Positions 36,473 to 45,967 are shown, counted from the first letter of the stretch. The stretch is 64,000 nucleotides of DNA from GCA-2746605 sp963710615 (GCA_963710615.1 CAVQBF010000005.1:186001-250000), one strand, 5' to 3'. Notes: generated by a model from the letters alone, not told the origin. Program-made: numbers and translations.

Positions 36473-37371
36473 TGAAGATCGTTTTTTTTGGTACACCCGA
36501 TTTTGCAATTCCATCACTTAAAATTTTGCATGAAAGTGAGCATGAAATTGTTGGAGTAGTGACTGCTCCCGATAAACCGCGCGGTAGAGGCAGAAGTTTA
36601 TCACCAACACCAATTAAACAATTTGCAGTTGAAAATGGTATTAAAGTTTTAACTCCCGAAAAACTCAAAGATGCACAATTAGTGGATGAGTTAAATTCAT
36701 TGCAAGCAGATTTATTTGTGGTTGTTGCGTTTAGAATTCTTCCCGAAAATGTGTATACAATTCCAACAAAGGGATCATTCAATTTACATGGTTCTTTGCT
36801 TCCGAAATATAGAGGAGCTGCACCAATTCAATGGGCTATAATTAATGGGGAGAAGGAAACCGGCATCACAACATTTTTCTTGGAGAAAAAAGTCGACACT
36901 GGAAATATTATTCTAAAAGAAAAAATTAAAATCGATGATTCTGATAATCTTGGGACACTTCATGATAAAATGAGTCTTGCGGGAGCTGAGTTAGTTTTAA
37001 AAACAGTTAATCTAATTGATCAAAATAAAGTAGAACTGATTCCACAAGATGACACTGTTGCAACTCCTGCACCAAAAATCACAAAAGAAATCTGCAACAT
37101 AGATTGGAATAAATCAGCTGTTGAAATTCACAATTTAGTTCGGGGACTTTCACCTTATCCGGGGGCTTTCTTTATTCATGAAGGTAAAACTTTTAAGGTT
37201 TTTGAATCTGCAATTTCAGAAACGACAAATCTTGAACCCGGGGAAATTAGTCAATCGAAAAATGAAATAGCGATTGGCACAGCCACAACAGCTTTAAGAA
37301 TCTTAAATATTCAGCCTGAAGGCAGAAAGCGAATGAGTGTTCAAGATTTTCTTCGTGGATATTCTTTATAG
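36472..37371 (+). CDS. fmt: Methionyl-tRNA formyltransferase
   Basis: 299 aa. The N-terminus MKIVFFGTPDFAIPSL and the folate-binding signature SLLPKYRGAAPIQWAIINGE with catalytic Asn/His/Asp region (GSFNLHGSLLP) identify it, and a C-terminal OB-like domain begins near residue 205. It formylates initiator Met-tRNA and is translationally coupled to def by a one-base overlap. No downstream partner such as rsmB is present; a 174-base gap leads to the Lrp gene. Confidence 0.95.
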   Translation: MKIVFFGTPDFAIPSLKILHESEHEIVGVVTAPDKPRGRGRSLSPTPIKQFAVENGIKVLTPEKLKDAQLVDELNSLQADLFVVVAFRILPENVYTIPTKGSFNLHGSLLPKYRGAAPIQWAIINGEKETGITTFFLEKKVDTGNIILKEKIKIDDSDNLGTLHDKMSLAGAELVLKTVNLIDQNKVELIPQDDTVATPAPKITKEICNIDWNKSAVEIHNLVRGLSPYPGAFFIHEGKTFKVFESAISETTNLEPGEISQSKNEIAIGTATTALRILNIQPEGRKRMSVQDFLRGYSL

Positions 37372-37472
37372 AAATTCAAATTATACCTACTCCACACCTT
37401 TGTAAATTTTTAATCAACAACTTATTATTTATTTTTAGTTAAAATACTGCATTGTCTTATGCCCGAATATAA

Positions 37473-37544
37473 TTGACATAATCTCACTAATATTTGTATA
37501 TTTAACCGTATAAAATTATAAAATACCGAATAAAATACGAATAT
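37473..37544 (+). promoter_or_regulatory. Candidate promoter and operator of the Lrp-family gene
   Basis: A -35-like TTGACA (37473-37478) and TATATT (37497-37502) are spaced by 18 bases. An imperfect inverted repeat, ATATTTGTAT (37490-37499) with ATACGAATAT (37535-37544), covers the -10 region and the bases just before the ATG. This placement fits autorepression by the Lrp/AsnC protein; the match is by eye, and the AT-rich context makes chance pairing likely. Confidence 0.35.
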
Positions 37545-37545
37545 C

Positions 37546-38007
37546 ATGAAAAATTTAGATAAAGTAAATCGGCAGATTATCAATTTACTTCAAGAGAATA
37601 GTTCAATTACCAATGCTGAGCTTGCTGATCAGTTAAAATTGCCTACGACTACTGTATTTGACAGAATTAAAAAATTGAATGCAAGTGGGATTATTTCAAA
37701 AAGAGTGGCAATTGTTAATCCGGAAAAAGTAGGTAAGGAAACAATAGCTTTCGTCTCACTTTCATTAAAAGGACATTCTGCAAAAAATGTGCAAAAGTTT
37801 TTGAAATCAGTTGAAGGTTTACCTGAAGTTTTAGAATGTTACCACATAGCCGGGGATTTTGATTTTATTCTTAAAGTAATTGTCGACAATATCCGAGCAT
37901 ACGAAAATTTCTTACTTGAAAAACTTACCGCAATAGAAAATATCGGAAAAATTAAAACATCTTTTGTGATGTCAACAATTAAATATCAAACAAAGATACC
38001 AGTTTAG
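37546..38007 (+). CDS. Lrp/AsnC-family transcriptional regulator
   Basis: 153 aa. An N-terminal AsnC-type helix-turn-helix (LDKVNRQIINLLQENSSITN then ELADQLKLPTTTVFDRIKKL, residues about 3-48) is joined to a RAM ligand-binding domain with VLECYHIAGDFDFILKVIV. Such proteins form octamers and respond to amino acids. The gene lies 25 bases upstream of a sulfur amino-acid PLP enzyme, so that enzyme is the likely target. Confidence 0.93.
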   Translation: MKNLDKVNRQIINLLQENSSITNAELADQLKLPTTTVFDRIKKLNASGIISKRVAIVNPEKVGKETIAFVSLSLKGHSAKNVQKFLKSVEGLPEVLECYHIAGDFDFILKVIVDNIRAYENFLLEKLTAIENIGKIKTSFVMSTIKYQTKIPV

Positions 38008-38032
38008 AAAAATAAATTTTATGGAGACTAAA

Positions 38033-39352
38033 ATGTCAGAAAAAAAGAAAATTATTAAAGATGATTTTGATTACACAAAATATTCCATGGACACCCTGCT
38101 TATTAATGGAAAAAACATCTCCAACAAGTGGGATTATAATCACCACGTTACTGCACCGGTATCTTCCTCCACAACTTTTAAATTAGATTCAGTTGAAAGG
38201 GGAGCAGAAGGTTTTATGCAATTTGCTCAAACTGAAACTCATGGTGAGGAAGCACCGATTCTTATTTATGATCGACTTGGTGAGCCAAATAAGGATATGC
38301 TTGAGGAAAATCTTGCTTATATAGAAAAAGGGGAAATGGCAGTAACCTTTACAAGTGGAATGGGTGCAATATCGGGTATTCTTGGTGTATTAACTAAATC
38401 CGGTGATGAAATAGTCACACATAAAACACTATATGGCTGTACAATTTCACTTTTTACAAATTGGTATCCGCGTTTAAATATTGTAGTTAATACTGTGGAT
38501 TTAACAAAATTAGAAAATATTAATAATGTAATCACAGATAAAACTAAAGTAATTTATTTTGAAACTCCTGCCAATCCAAATATGGATATCATTGATATTA
38601 TTTCACTTCGTAAACTAGTTAATGAAATTAACAATAATAGATCTGATGAAAATAAAATAAAAATTGTTGTAGATAATACTTTTGCTACATCTTACTGCCA
38701 AAGACCTATAGAACTTGGGGCAGATTTTACTGTACATTCATTAACAAAAGGTATGGGCGGATTTGGGACAGATATGGGTGGTGTGGTAATAGGTAAAAAC
38801 AAGTATAGAGATGCACTTCTACTATATAGAAAAGATTTCGGATGTGTTCTAAATCCAAAAAGTGCCTGGTCAATTTTAACTTACGGTTTGCCCTCATTAG
38901 CTGTAAGACAAAATCATCAAGTAAAGTCCTCTTTGAAAATAGCTGAATTTTTAGAAAATCATCCTAAAGTTGAATTTGTTAGATATCCTGGCCTAAAATC
39001 TCATCCTCAATATGAAAAAGCCAGGGAACAAATGATTGATTTTAATGGAGAATTTGCACCGGGCAGTTTAATATATTTTGTTTTAAAAGGAAACTCACCC
39101 GACGAAACTAAGGAAAATGGACGTAAGCTAATGAATTATATTGCTGAAAATGCTTACACAATGACACTAGCTGTTAGTCTTGGTCACACTAAAACATTGA
39201 TTGAACATCCAGCTTCCATGACACATTCAGTAGTACCTGCAGATAAATTAGAAGAAAGAGCAATAGATGCAGGTGGTGTTAGGCTGGCAATAGGTTTAGA
39301 GAATGTAAATGATATCTTAAATGATTTGGAAACTTCATTGAAGATCATTTAG
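38033..39352 (+). CDS. Cys/Met-metabolism PLP enzyme (methionine gamma-lyase / cystathionine gamma-lyase type)
   Basis: About 439 aa from the ATG at 38033. An ATG at 38021 is in frame, but GGAG (38023-38026) inside that stretch lies 6 bases before 38033 and decides for the later start. The fold-type-I core has FTSGMGAISGILGVL and ETPANPNMDIIDI, and the Schiff-base lysine is in HSLTKGMGGFG (K239 from this start). It would cleave or replace at the gamma carbon of methionine, homocysteine or cystathionine; which one is not decided. It is longer than typical members by about 40 residues, mostly at the N-terminus. Neighbour lrp probably controls it. Confidence 0.85.
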   Translation: MSEKKKIIKDDFDYTKYSMDTLLINGKNISNKWDYNHHVTAPVSSSTTFKLDSVERGAEGFMQFAQTETHGEEAPILIYDRLGEPNKDMLEENLAYIEKGEMAVTFTSGMGAISGILGVLTKSGDEIVTHKTLYGCTISLFTNWYPRLNIVVNTVDLTKLENINNVITDKTKVIYFETPANPNMDIIDIISLRKLVNEINNNRSDENKIKIVVDNTFATSYCQRPIELGADFTVHSLTKGMGGFGTDMGGVVIGKNKYRDALLLYRKDFGCVLNPKSAWSILTYGLPSLAVRQNHQVKSSLKIAEFLENHPKVEFVRYPGLKSHPQYEKAREQMIDFNGEFAPGSLIYFVLKGNSPDETKENGRKLMNYIAENAYTMTLAVSLGHTKTLIEHPASMTHSVVPADKLEERAIDAGGVRLAIGLENVNDILNDLETSLKII

Positions 39353-39465
39353 TTAATTAAGATATTTGATTTTCAATCTTAGAATGAAGTAATTAAGGGC
39401 AACCTATAAAAGCTGATTCAAATATCGATAATTAGTTATTACAAAAATTTAATAATTAAATTATC

Positions 39466-39864
39466 TTGATAAAGGCATTAATTTTATTCATTTTTTTTCC
39501 ATTTTTGTCCATAGCCCAAAATGATTCTATTGAATTAGATGAGAAAGTAACGGGAATCATAGTCTCAGACGAAGGGACTTATCTTATTCTAAATCAAGGG
39601 CTTATACAAATATTTAAAACTGATATATATACAGAGTACTATAGACAAATATATAAAGATTCAACTCTTGTGAATCCAAATACAGAATTAAAGGACGATT
39701 TCAGTTTTACAATTATTCCTTACTTAGCTCCGAGCACATTTAAAGACAGAATTGATTTTTCAGAGCCAATAAATCTGGGAATTTTTCTTCAATTAAATAA
39801 AAGCGGAGAATATCAATTTACTAGTTTTGGTGAGTCATATATAGATTCAATAAGAACTAAATAA
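39466..39864 (+). CDS. Small secreted protein of unknown function
   Basis: 132 aa, starting at TTG, the only suitable start. The signal peptide is clear (ALILFIFFPFLSIAQ, cleavage near residue 18). The mature part is a short mixed strand region with no recognised domain (SDEGTYLILNQGLIQIFKTD). Its end overlaps the convergent hydrolase gene by 18 bases. I do not recognise the family. Confidence 0.55.
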   Translation: MIKALILFIFFPFLSIAQNDSIELDEKVTGIIVSDEGTYLILNQGLIQIFKTDIYTEYYRQIYKDSTLVNPNTELKDDFSFTIIPYLAPSTFKDRIDFSEPINLGIFLQLNKSGEYQFTSFGESYIDSIRTK

Positions 39865-40518
39865 CTCTTTCAGTTCTTTATTGATTACTTCACTAACTTC
39901 TTCTGCTCTTGAGAAAACCATAAAATGACTTCCATCCAGAATTTTAATAGGATCTTTGATTAAACTAATTGGAAATGTTTTATCTCTAGTTCCATGAATA
40001 TGCGTAAGATTCGCTAATCTATTATTTCCTGAATAATTTACTATTTGATGCATCGACCATTTGAAGTAATTGTCTGAGCAACCGCCAATCATTTGTTTAA
40101 ACAGTTTTCTGCCTTTTTTAGAGTTATAACCAAATGCCAGTGCCCATATTGGAAAGCTTAAAAGGATTACTTTTTTATTAAAGAATTTATAAAGCGGCAC
40201 CATTTTAAGGAACTTCAATGTGATCGGCATTTCCTCTTTTGATTTTATGCTTGAAATGATAATCACTTTGACAGCATCAACACTTTTAGCAATTTCCTGT
40301 ATTACAATGCCACCAAAAGAGTGACCGACTAAAACAATAGGTTCATCGGAAGATCTAATTTGGGATGCGATTCTTTCAGAATAATTTTCAAAACTTTCGT
40401 CTTTTTCTGGTTCAAGCCACTCCAAATAATTAAGTCGGACATTTTCAATATTAAGTTCGTAAAAAATCCTTTCGTCAAAACCTAAACCTGCTAACAAATA
40501 AAGTTGGACTTTTTTCAT
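39847..40518 (-). CDS. Alpha/beta hydrolase
   Basis: 223 aa. The nucleophile elbow is VGHSFGG with S67; an early turn LAGLGFDERIF supplies the oxyanion region and the late GSHFMV gives the likely catalytic histidine. The acid is probably in HGTRDKTFP. The protein is compact and has no signal peptide, so it is cytoplasmic. The substrate cannot be predicted. It is 6 bases downstream of bshC and likely cotranscribed with it. Confidence 0.82.
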   Translation of the reverse strand: MKKVQLYLLAGLGFDERIFYELNIENVRLNYLEWLEPEKDESFENYSERIASQIRSSDEPIVLVGHSFGGIVIQEIAKSVDAVKVIIISSIKSKEEMPITLKFLKMVPLYKFFNKKVILLSFPIWALAFGYNSKKGRKLFKQMIGGCSDNYFKWSMHQIVNYSGNNRLANLTHIHGTRDKTFPISLIKDPIKILDGSHFMVFSRAEEVSEVINKELKELFSSY

Positions 40519-40524
40519 TTGATG

Positions 40525-42150
40525 CTAAATTTCAAGAATTTGATGCTTGAATTCTGTTATGTCAAGTTCATTGTATAGCCAATCAAAAAAATCAAATCCG
40601 TATTTATTTACAAAATTAATTATGGTTAATTCTCTTTCTTGAAGATTTTCATTAGGATAAATAACATTTTGCGCCTTACTAATTTGTCTCAATGCTGCAT
40701 CAAACTTCTGTTCTTGCGACTTCATTGATTTATCCCTTAAAACATTCAACTGATGAAGTAATTTGCCTTTGGTACTTTCAGTCAAATTTTGAAGATTACT
40801 GTCAACTTTGCTTATAGATGCGGACAATTTATTTAATGCTTCATCAATTGACTTTTCAGCTCGATTAAATTCATTTTCAAGATTATAATCAGATAATGAT
40901 TTAATTAAATCCTCCTTCAGCGCATCATTCCCTTTGAAGAAATCTTTAGTACTTAGGTTGTACTTAATAAATATTTTAGCAATATTTTTTTCAACAATTG
41001 TTGCAGTTGCTCTTGGAAAAATTATCGGGTGCTGTAGACCGAACTGTTTATAAAGAGGAATTGCCTGTGCATAATAACTTATTTCGCCGGGTCCTCCTAT
41101 ATAAAATCCGGTTGGAAAAAGATAGTCCTCGCAAATTGGTCTGAGGAGAACATTAGCACTAAAACGTTCAGGTTCATTTTCAATTTTATTTAGAAGTTCT
41201 TCTTTTGTGATTCTTTTTCTTTTACCTTTTAATCTAAACTCATCTTCAATTGGTTCAATCAAATTTCGTCCTGAATCATCTGACATAAATAAATTTATTG
41301 GCTTTATTTTGACTTGTGCATGATAACTTTCATCAAGTTCTGCGCTTTCCAATAAAAGCTGTTTCGTATGTTTTTTATAATCAATAATCTCTTTTGTGAA
41401 AATAGGTCTTAACAATTTTTTTACTTCAACATCTTGAGGATTAAAAATAATTAGTCCAGTATCATCAAAGATTTGATAAACTAAATTAAAAAATGAATCT
41501 TTAATGGATAATCCGGGAATCAAAATATTATCTATTAGCTCAAAGAAATTTTTACTGAACTCAGTAGCTCTAATTTCTGATTGAACTTTATCTTTAAACT
41601 CCAGTATAGAATTCAAGAAATTAAGATCTCCAACAGAACCTCTATTAAATTGTGGTTCAAAACCATCGGAATAAATTATTTTTGTAAGTTCATTTTCTTT
41701 ATTTACTAAATTAACATAGCTAATCTCTTCAAAATCATGATCATCACCCGCCATCCAGAAAACCGGAACAAAATTATATTTTGTAAATTTTGCTGAAAGA
41801 TGTTCACTCAATTTTACAGCTGTAAAGATTTTATAGAATGTGTAGAGAGGTCCGCCTAAAATTCCAAGCTGCTGGCCTGTAAAAACTGCAATTGTCTTTT
41901 CATCGTTAAGCAATTCAACATTTTGTTTTGTCTTATCTGAAGTAGTAAAATTTTTATACTGATCATTTATAATACGTACCAATTCACTTTTATTTGGATT
42001 TTCCCTAGAAGTTACTTTTTCAAATAAAGCAGAATATCCTGCCTCATTTCTAAAATTAATTTTATAATATTTTGCAACTTTTTCGAAGTCATTCATATAA
42101 TCCAAGAATAGTTCACTTGTTCCGGGAATTTCTGAAAAATCAATTAACAT
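40525..42150 (-). CDS. bshC: BshC, putative cysteine-adding enzyme of bacillithiol biosynthesis
   Basis: About 541 aa from the ATG at 42150, which has AGGA at 42157-42160; an upstream TTG at 42177 would add nine residues. Family segments include VFTGQQLGILGGPLYTFYK (residues about 85-103), VFWMAGDDHDFEEI and LFPTGFYIGGPGEISYY, with a long coiled coil near residues 410-500. BshC joins cysteine to GlcN-malate in the last step to bacillithiol. bshA and bshB are not in the window, so the pathway is inferred. The bacillithiol thiol pool is known in this wider group. Confidence 0.9.
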   Translation of the reverse strand: MLIDFSEIPGTSELFLDYMNDFEKVAKYYKINFRNEAGYSALFEKVTSRENPNKSELVRIINDQYKNFTTSDKTKQNVELLNDEKTIAVFTGQQLGILGGPLYTFYKIFTAVKLSEHLSAKFTKYNFVPVFWMAGDDHDFEEISYVNLVNKENELTKIIYSDGFEPQFNRGSVGDLNFLNSILEFKDKVQSEIRATEFSKNFFELIDNILIPGLSIKDSFFNLVYQIFDDTGLIIFNPQDVEVKKLLRPIFTKEIIDYKKHTKQLLLESAELDESYHAQVKIKPINLFMSDDSGRNLIEPIEDEFRLKGKRKRITKEELLNKIENEPERFSANVLLRPICEDYLFPTGFYIGGPGEISYYAQAIPLYKQFGLQHPIIFPRATATIVEKNIAKIFIKYNLSTKDFFKGNDALKEDLIKSLSDYNLENEFNRAEKSIDEALNKLSASISKVDSNLQNLTESTKGKLLHQLNVLRDKSMKSQEQKFDAALRQISKAQNVIYPNENLQERELTIINFVNKYGFDFFDWLYNELDITEFKHQILEI

Positions 42151-42243
42151 ATTTTTTCCTTTATATTTATTACGCAAAAATAGTAATAATGCTTATGAAT
42201 TTATAATTATTAGATTTAGCTCGATTAATGAGAATCTTTTATT

Positions 42244-43257
42244 TTGAAAACGATTTACCTAATTTACAATAGATTTTGTGCATTACTTGGAGAAAGTATT
42301 AAGACTAATTCTAAAAAGAGATTGAAATTATTGCTTAAAATTGCAATAACTATTTTTATCCTTTATTACCTTATAAACTATGTAAAATATAAAGAAATAA
42401 TTTCGGCTATTAATGAATCCGACAAATTATTTATCATTTTTTCGTTTATACTGATGTTTTTAAATGTATATTTTCAATTCCTCAAGTGGCGTATAGTATG
42501 CCATAAACTCCTCAATGTTCATGATAATGTTAAAATTTGGAAATCATTGTTTTATGGTTTCAGTGCCGGTTTAGTAACACCGATTAGAGTTGGGGAATAT
42601 TTAGGTCGGAAATTAGCAATCAATGATGCTTCAATTTTAAAGATCACAATTTCTACGATTCTTGAAAAATTTGCATCGCTTTTTATTGTACTGGTCATAG
42701 GATCTTTTGCATCTATATATTTTATCAATCAGTATTATTCTTTTTTATATTCAATTCCTATTATTTTATTTCTTTCTTCTTTATTGATTTTAGCAAGTCT
42801 AGTATACAATGGGTATAATTTTTCTTCAAAAACATTAAACAAACTAGCCGAGAATTTTTCCTTCTTTAAAAATCTCAAAACTGAAATAAACTACGCTAAT
42901 CAAATTGGCAAACCAGCTATCAAACAGTTACTGTTTTATTCTTTAATGTTTTATTTTGTGGTAATTTTGCAATATGCTTTGCTGGCATTGGCTTTTGAAG
43001 CATCGGGAAATTTTTTCAATTATTTGCTGGTTGGCATTATCATATTATTTGTAAAAAGTATCCTATCATTTTTATCTTTTGCAGATTTAGGTATAAGAGA
43101 ATCAACCTCTGTATTTTTAATGAATAAAATGGGCTATAGTGCAGCTGTTGGTTTTAACTCGGCAATTTTTCTTTTTCTTTTTAATCTGCTTATTCCATCA
43201 ATTGTTGGAATGTTTTTATTATTCATCAGAACTGAAAATGAGAAGGGAAATAGATAA
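42244..43257 (+). CDS. Lysylphosphatidylglycerol-synthase-TM / flippase-like membrane protein
   Basis: 337 aa, starting at TTG. About eight membrane segments are visible, and the pattern FLKWRIVC..LNVH, GFSAGLVTPIRVGEYLGRKLAI and SFADLGIRESTSVFLMNKMG matches the UPF0104 / LPG_synthase_TM family. Members of this family are membrane proteins thought to move lipid-linked molecules, but the substrate is not known here. It begins a four-gene cluster; the next gene starts right after its stop. Confidence 0.82.
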   Translation: MKTIYLIYNRFCALLGESIKTNSKKRLKLLLKIAITIFILYYLINYVKYKEIISAINESDKLFIIFSFILMFLNVYFQFLKWRIVCHKLLNVHDNVKIWKSLFYGFSAGLVTPIRVGEYLGRKLAINDASILKITISTILEKFASLFIVLVIGSFASIYFINQYYSFLYSIPIILFLSSLLILASLVYNGYNFSSKTLNKLAENFSFFKNLKTEINYANQIGKPAIKQLLFYSLMFYFVVILQYALLALAFEASGNFFNYLLVGIIILFVKSILSFLSFADLGIRESTSVFLMNKMGYSAAVGFNSAIFLFLFNLLIPSIVGMFLLFIRTENEKGNR

Positions 43258-43914
43258 ATGCTTAATTCAATTAAATATTATTATAATCCTCCGGTAATTG
43301 TAAAAAAGTTGTTTAGCAATTTTCAATGGGATTCTGTAACTGACAAAATACTAATTACTTTTGATGATGGGCCAAATCCAAATACAACTAAAAATATTTT
43401 GAATCAACTGGATAGGTTTTCTTTTAAATCAATATTTTTTTGTGTTGGAGAAAATTTGGAGCGCTATCCGGAAATTGCTAAAGATATTTTAAAAAGTGGG
43501 CACGAAATTGGAAATCACACATTCAGTCATCAACGTATTTCCAAAATGAAACAAGGGGAACTCCGTCATTCAATAGAAAGAGTACAGAATTTTTCACAGG
43601 AAAAATTGGATTATACTATTAGATACTTCAGACCGCCGCATGGAAGATTTAATTTTAGAAGTAATAATATATTAGCACAATTAAGTCTAATAAATATTAT
43701 GTGGTCGCTTCTGACTTATGATTACAAAAATGATATAAATATTGTTAAATTTGCCCTTAGTAAAAATTTAAATAATAATTCAATTATAGTTTTGCACGAT
43801 AGCAATAAATCAAAAGATATTATAATTGAATCAATTAAATTAATTGCAGAAGAAGTTGAGAAGAAAAATTATCAAATTGGAAAGCCAACCGAATGTTTGA
43901 AATCCTTTTCTTGA
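43258..43914 (+). CDS. Polysaccharide deacetylase (NodB domain)
   Basis: 218 aa. The metal-dependent NodB motifs are intact: TFDDGPNPNTT with D36/D37, SGHEIGNHTFSH with H87 and H91, and RYFRPPHGRFN. It removes acetyl groups from N-acetylated sugars in polymers or lipid-linked intermediates. There is no signal peptide, so the substrate may be cytoplasmic and lipid-linked. It follows the flippase-like gene with no gap and overlaps the glycosyltransferase by 22 bases. Confidence 0.9.
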   Translation: MLNSIKYYYNPPVIVKKLFSNFQWDSVTDKILITFDDGPNPNTTKNILNQLDRFSFKSIFFCVGENLERYPEIAKDILKSGHEIGNHTFSHQRISKMKQGELRHSIERVQNFSQEKLDYTIRYFRPPHGRFNFRSNNILAQLSLINIMWSLLTYDYKNDINIVKFALSKNLNNNSIIVLHDSNKSKDIIIESIKLIAEEVEKKNYQIGKPTECLKSFS

Positions 43915-44984
43915 TTATTGTTGCAGCATATTTTATTCAGGCATCCCTTTTATCAATAGGCTCTAAAAGAAAATTTAGTAAAATTGATGAGGTAAAGCTT
44001 GAACAGGCAACTGTTATTGTTGCTGCAAGGAATGAAGAAAAGAATATTCTCAATTGCATGGAATCACTTTCTAAGCTTGAATATCCGGAAAATAAACTAG
44101 AAGTTATTATAGTCGATGATGATTCATCTGATAATACAGGACAAATTGTCAAGAATTTTATTGAAGATAAGTCAAATTTTAAGCTAATAAAACCAACTAA
44201 GGATTTTGGAGAAACGTTTGGTAAAGCAAGAGCAATTGCAAATGCTGTGGAAATTGCGAAAGGTGAAATTATTTTAACTACAGATGCAGATTGTATTGTT
44301 TCCCCAACTTGGGCAAAGACCATAGCCAGTTATTACCAAGAAGATGTTGCTATGGTTTGTGGGTATACAAATCAGAAATATGAAAATCTTTTTGAAGCTG
44401 TTCAGGATATGGATTTTATTTATCTGCTTACAGTTGGAGGAGGGGCCATTAATTTAGGTAAGCCTTTAAGTGCAATCGGAAACAATATGTCCTATAGAAA
44501 ATCTGCTTACTTAAAAGTCGGGGGCTACGAAAATATTGAGTTTTCAGTTACAGAAGATTTTCAGCTTTTAATGGCAATGAATAAACTTAAAGATAAGAGG
44601 ATAATTTATCCGGCAGATTCTGGAGGACTTGTTACGTCTGAACCATGTCCAAATTTTAAGACACTATTTCTTCAAAAAAGAAGATGGGCTGTAGGTGGAT
44701 TGAAGAGCAGATTGGACAATTTGCTGATTATATCAACTGGATTTTGGGTAGCATTATTTACATTGCTGGTTCCATTTTTCTATTCAGCAACTGCACTCTA
44801 TTTACTTTTATTCAAAGTTTTTACTGATTTATTTATGGTTTATTTTATTTATAAACGTTTGAAACTAAAATTTAACTTTTTCTACTTTTTGAGTTTTCAA
44901 TTATACCAGACAATATATTTTGGAATTGTTAGTATTTCCCTTTTGTTCAGTAGAAAAGTTATCTGGAAAGGTAGAGAATTTTAA
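43893..44984 (+). CDS. Membrane-associated processive glycosyltransferase, family 2
   Basis: 363 aa. One membrane segment at the N-terminus and about three at the C-terminus frame a GT-A domain. The GT2 motifs are ATVIVAARNEEKNI, IIVDDDSSDNTGQI, TTDADCIVSP (DxD metal site), SVTEDFQLL (catalytic ED) and FLQKRRWAVGG (QxxRW). That QxxRW motif and the layout fit processive or lipid-acceptor glycosyltransferases of the cellulose-synthase kind. It overlaps the deacetylase by 22 bases and the radical SAM gene by one base (TAATG). Confidence 0.88.
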   Translation: MFEILFLIIVAAYFIQASLLSIGSKRKFSKIDEVKLEQATVIVAARNEEKNILNCMESLSKLEYPENKLEVIIVDDDSSDNTGQIVKNFIEDKSNFKLIKPTKDFGETFGKARAIANAVEIAKGEIILTTDADCIVSPTWAKTIASYYQEDVAMVCGYTNQKYENLFEAVQDMDFIYLLTVGGGAINLGKPLSAIGNNMSYRKSAYLKVGGYENIEFSVTEDFQLLMAMNKLKDKRIIYPADSGGLVTSEPCPNFKTLFLQKRRWAVGGLKSRLDNLLIISTGFWVALFTLLVPFFYSATALYLLLFKVFTDLFMVYFIYKRLKLKFNFFYFLSFQLYQTIYFGIVSISLLFSRKVIWKGREF

Positions 44985-45967
44985 TGCTTCTGCTCTGTAA
45001 TTATTATGTTACATATAGATGTAATGCATTTTGTGAGTTCTGTCATTTTGCAGATCATGGGAAATATAAAAATACTCCTCAAGCTGAGCTATCTGATTTT
45101 AAGTCAAATGTTAAACAACTTGCTGAACTAGGTGTAAAATTTATTGATCTGACCGGTGGTGAACCTCTTCTTAATAAAAATATTGTTGAAATGACTGATT
45201 TCGCAAAAAAAATGAAAATGCAGACCAGCATTACAACAAATTCATTGCTCTATAAAAAATATGCAGAAGGTCTTGCTGGAAAAGTGAATCTCTTTCATTT
45301 CTCACTTGATTCTCCCGATGAAGAAGAACATAATAGAATCAGGAAAGTTGACTGCTACAAATCAGTTTTCGAAAGTATTGACTTAGCAAAAAGTCTAGGT
45401 GAATATCCTGATATATTGTTTACAGTAACGAATGATACATATAAAAAACTGCCTAGAATGCATCAGTTAGCTGCTGAAAGAGAACTGGTCTTATTAGTCA
45501 ATCCGGTTTTTTCATATTTTGGTAATCCCGGTTTATCTAATGAAGCTATGGATTTCATTGAAGAATATATTGAGGGTAAGTTAGATGTTTATATAAATCC
45601 ATCTTTTCTCAAGTTGAGGCGAAATGGTGGTAATCATATTGATGATCCATTATGCAAGGCAGTTTCAAGAGTAATTGTAATTTCACCGATGAACGAAATA
45701 ATTCTTCCATGTTATCATTTTGAGGATGATAAAATTAAAATTGATCGACCAATTAAGGAAATTCAAAAGACAGAAAAGTATAAACATTTCCTCAAGATGG
45801 AAGGTAGATTTGATTTTTGTGAAGGATGTACGGTAAATTGTTATTTTGAACCATCATTTGCATTTCCGACGAATCTTTATGGATTGGCAAGCGTTACATC
45901 AAAATTTAAGTACGGTTATAATAAACTCATTAAACAAAAAATTAAAAAGAAAATTAATAGAATATAA
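44984..45967 (+). CDS. Radical SAM enzyme with a possible SPASM-like auxiliary cluster
   Basis: 327 aa. The radical SAM cluster site is C13-x3-C17-x2-C20 (YRCNAFCEFC), followed by DLTGGEPLLN, the SAM-binding GGE motif. Late cysteines (DPLCKAV, LPCYHF and CEGCTVNC) could bind a second iron-sulfur cluster as in SPASM proteins. The substrate is unknown. It is coupled to the glycosyltransferase by a one-base overlap, so it may modify a sugar or lipid made by the cluster; that is inference. The C-terminus is very lysine-rich. Confidence 0.85.
   Translation: MLLLCNYYVTYRCNAFCEFCHFADHGKYKNTPQAELSDFKSNVKQLAELGVKFIDLTGGEPLLNKNIVEMTDFAKKMKMQTSITTNSLLYKKYAEGLAGKVNLFHFSLDSPDEEEHNRIRKVDCYKSVFESIDLAKSLGEYPDILFTVTNDTYKKLPRMHQLAAERELVLLVNPVFSYFGNPGLSNEAMDFIEEYIEGKLDVYINPSFLKLRRNGGNHIDDPLCKAVSRVIVISPMNEIILPCYHFEDDKIKIDRPIKEIQKTEKYKHFLKMEGRFDFCEGCTVNCYFEPSFAFPTNLYGLASVTSKFKYGYNKLIKQKIKKKINRI

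Noticed and set aside
39361..39426. Inverted repeat GATATTTGA / TCAAATATC with a 48-base gap, after the PLP enzyme gene
   Set aside because: The loop is too long for a terminator, no U-run follows, and such AT-rich pairs arise easily by chance in this base composition.
43937..44323. 128-codon minus-strand open frame inside the GT2 gene
   Set aside because: The plus strand encodes intact GT2 motifs here; the antisense frame shows no domain or start signal.
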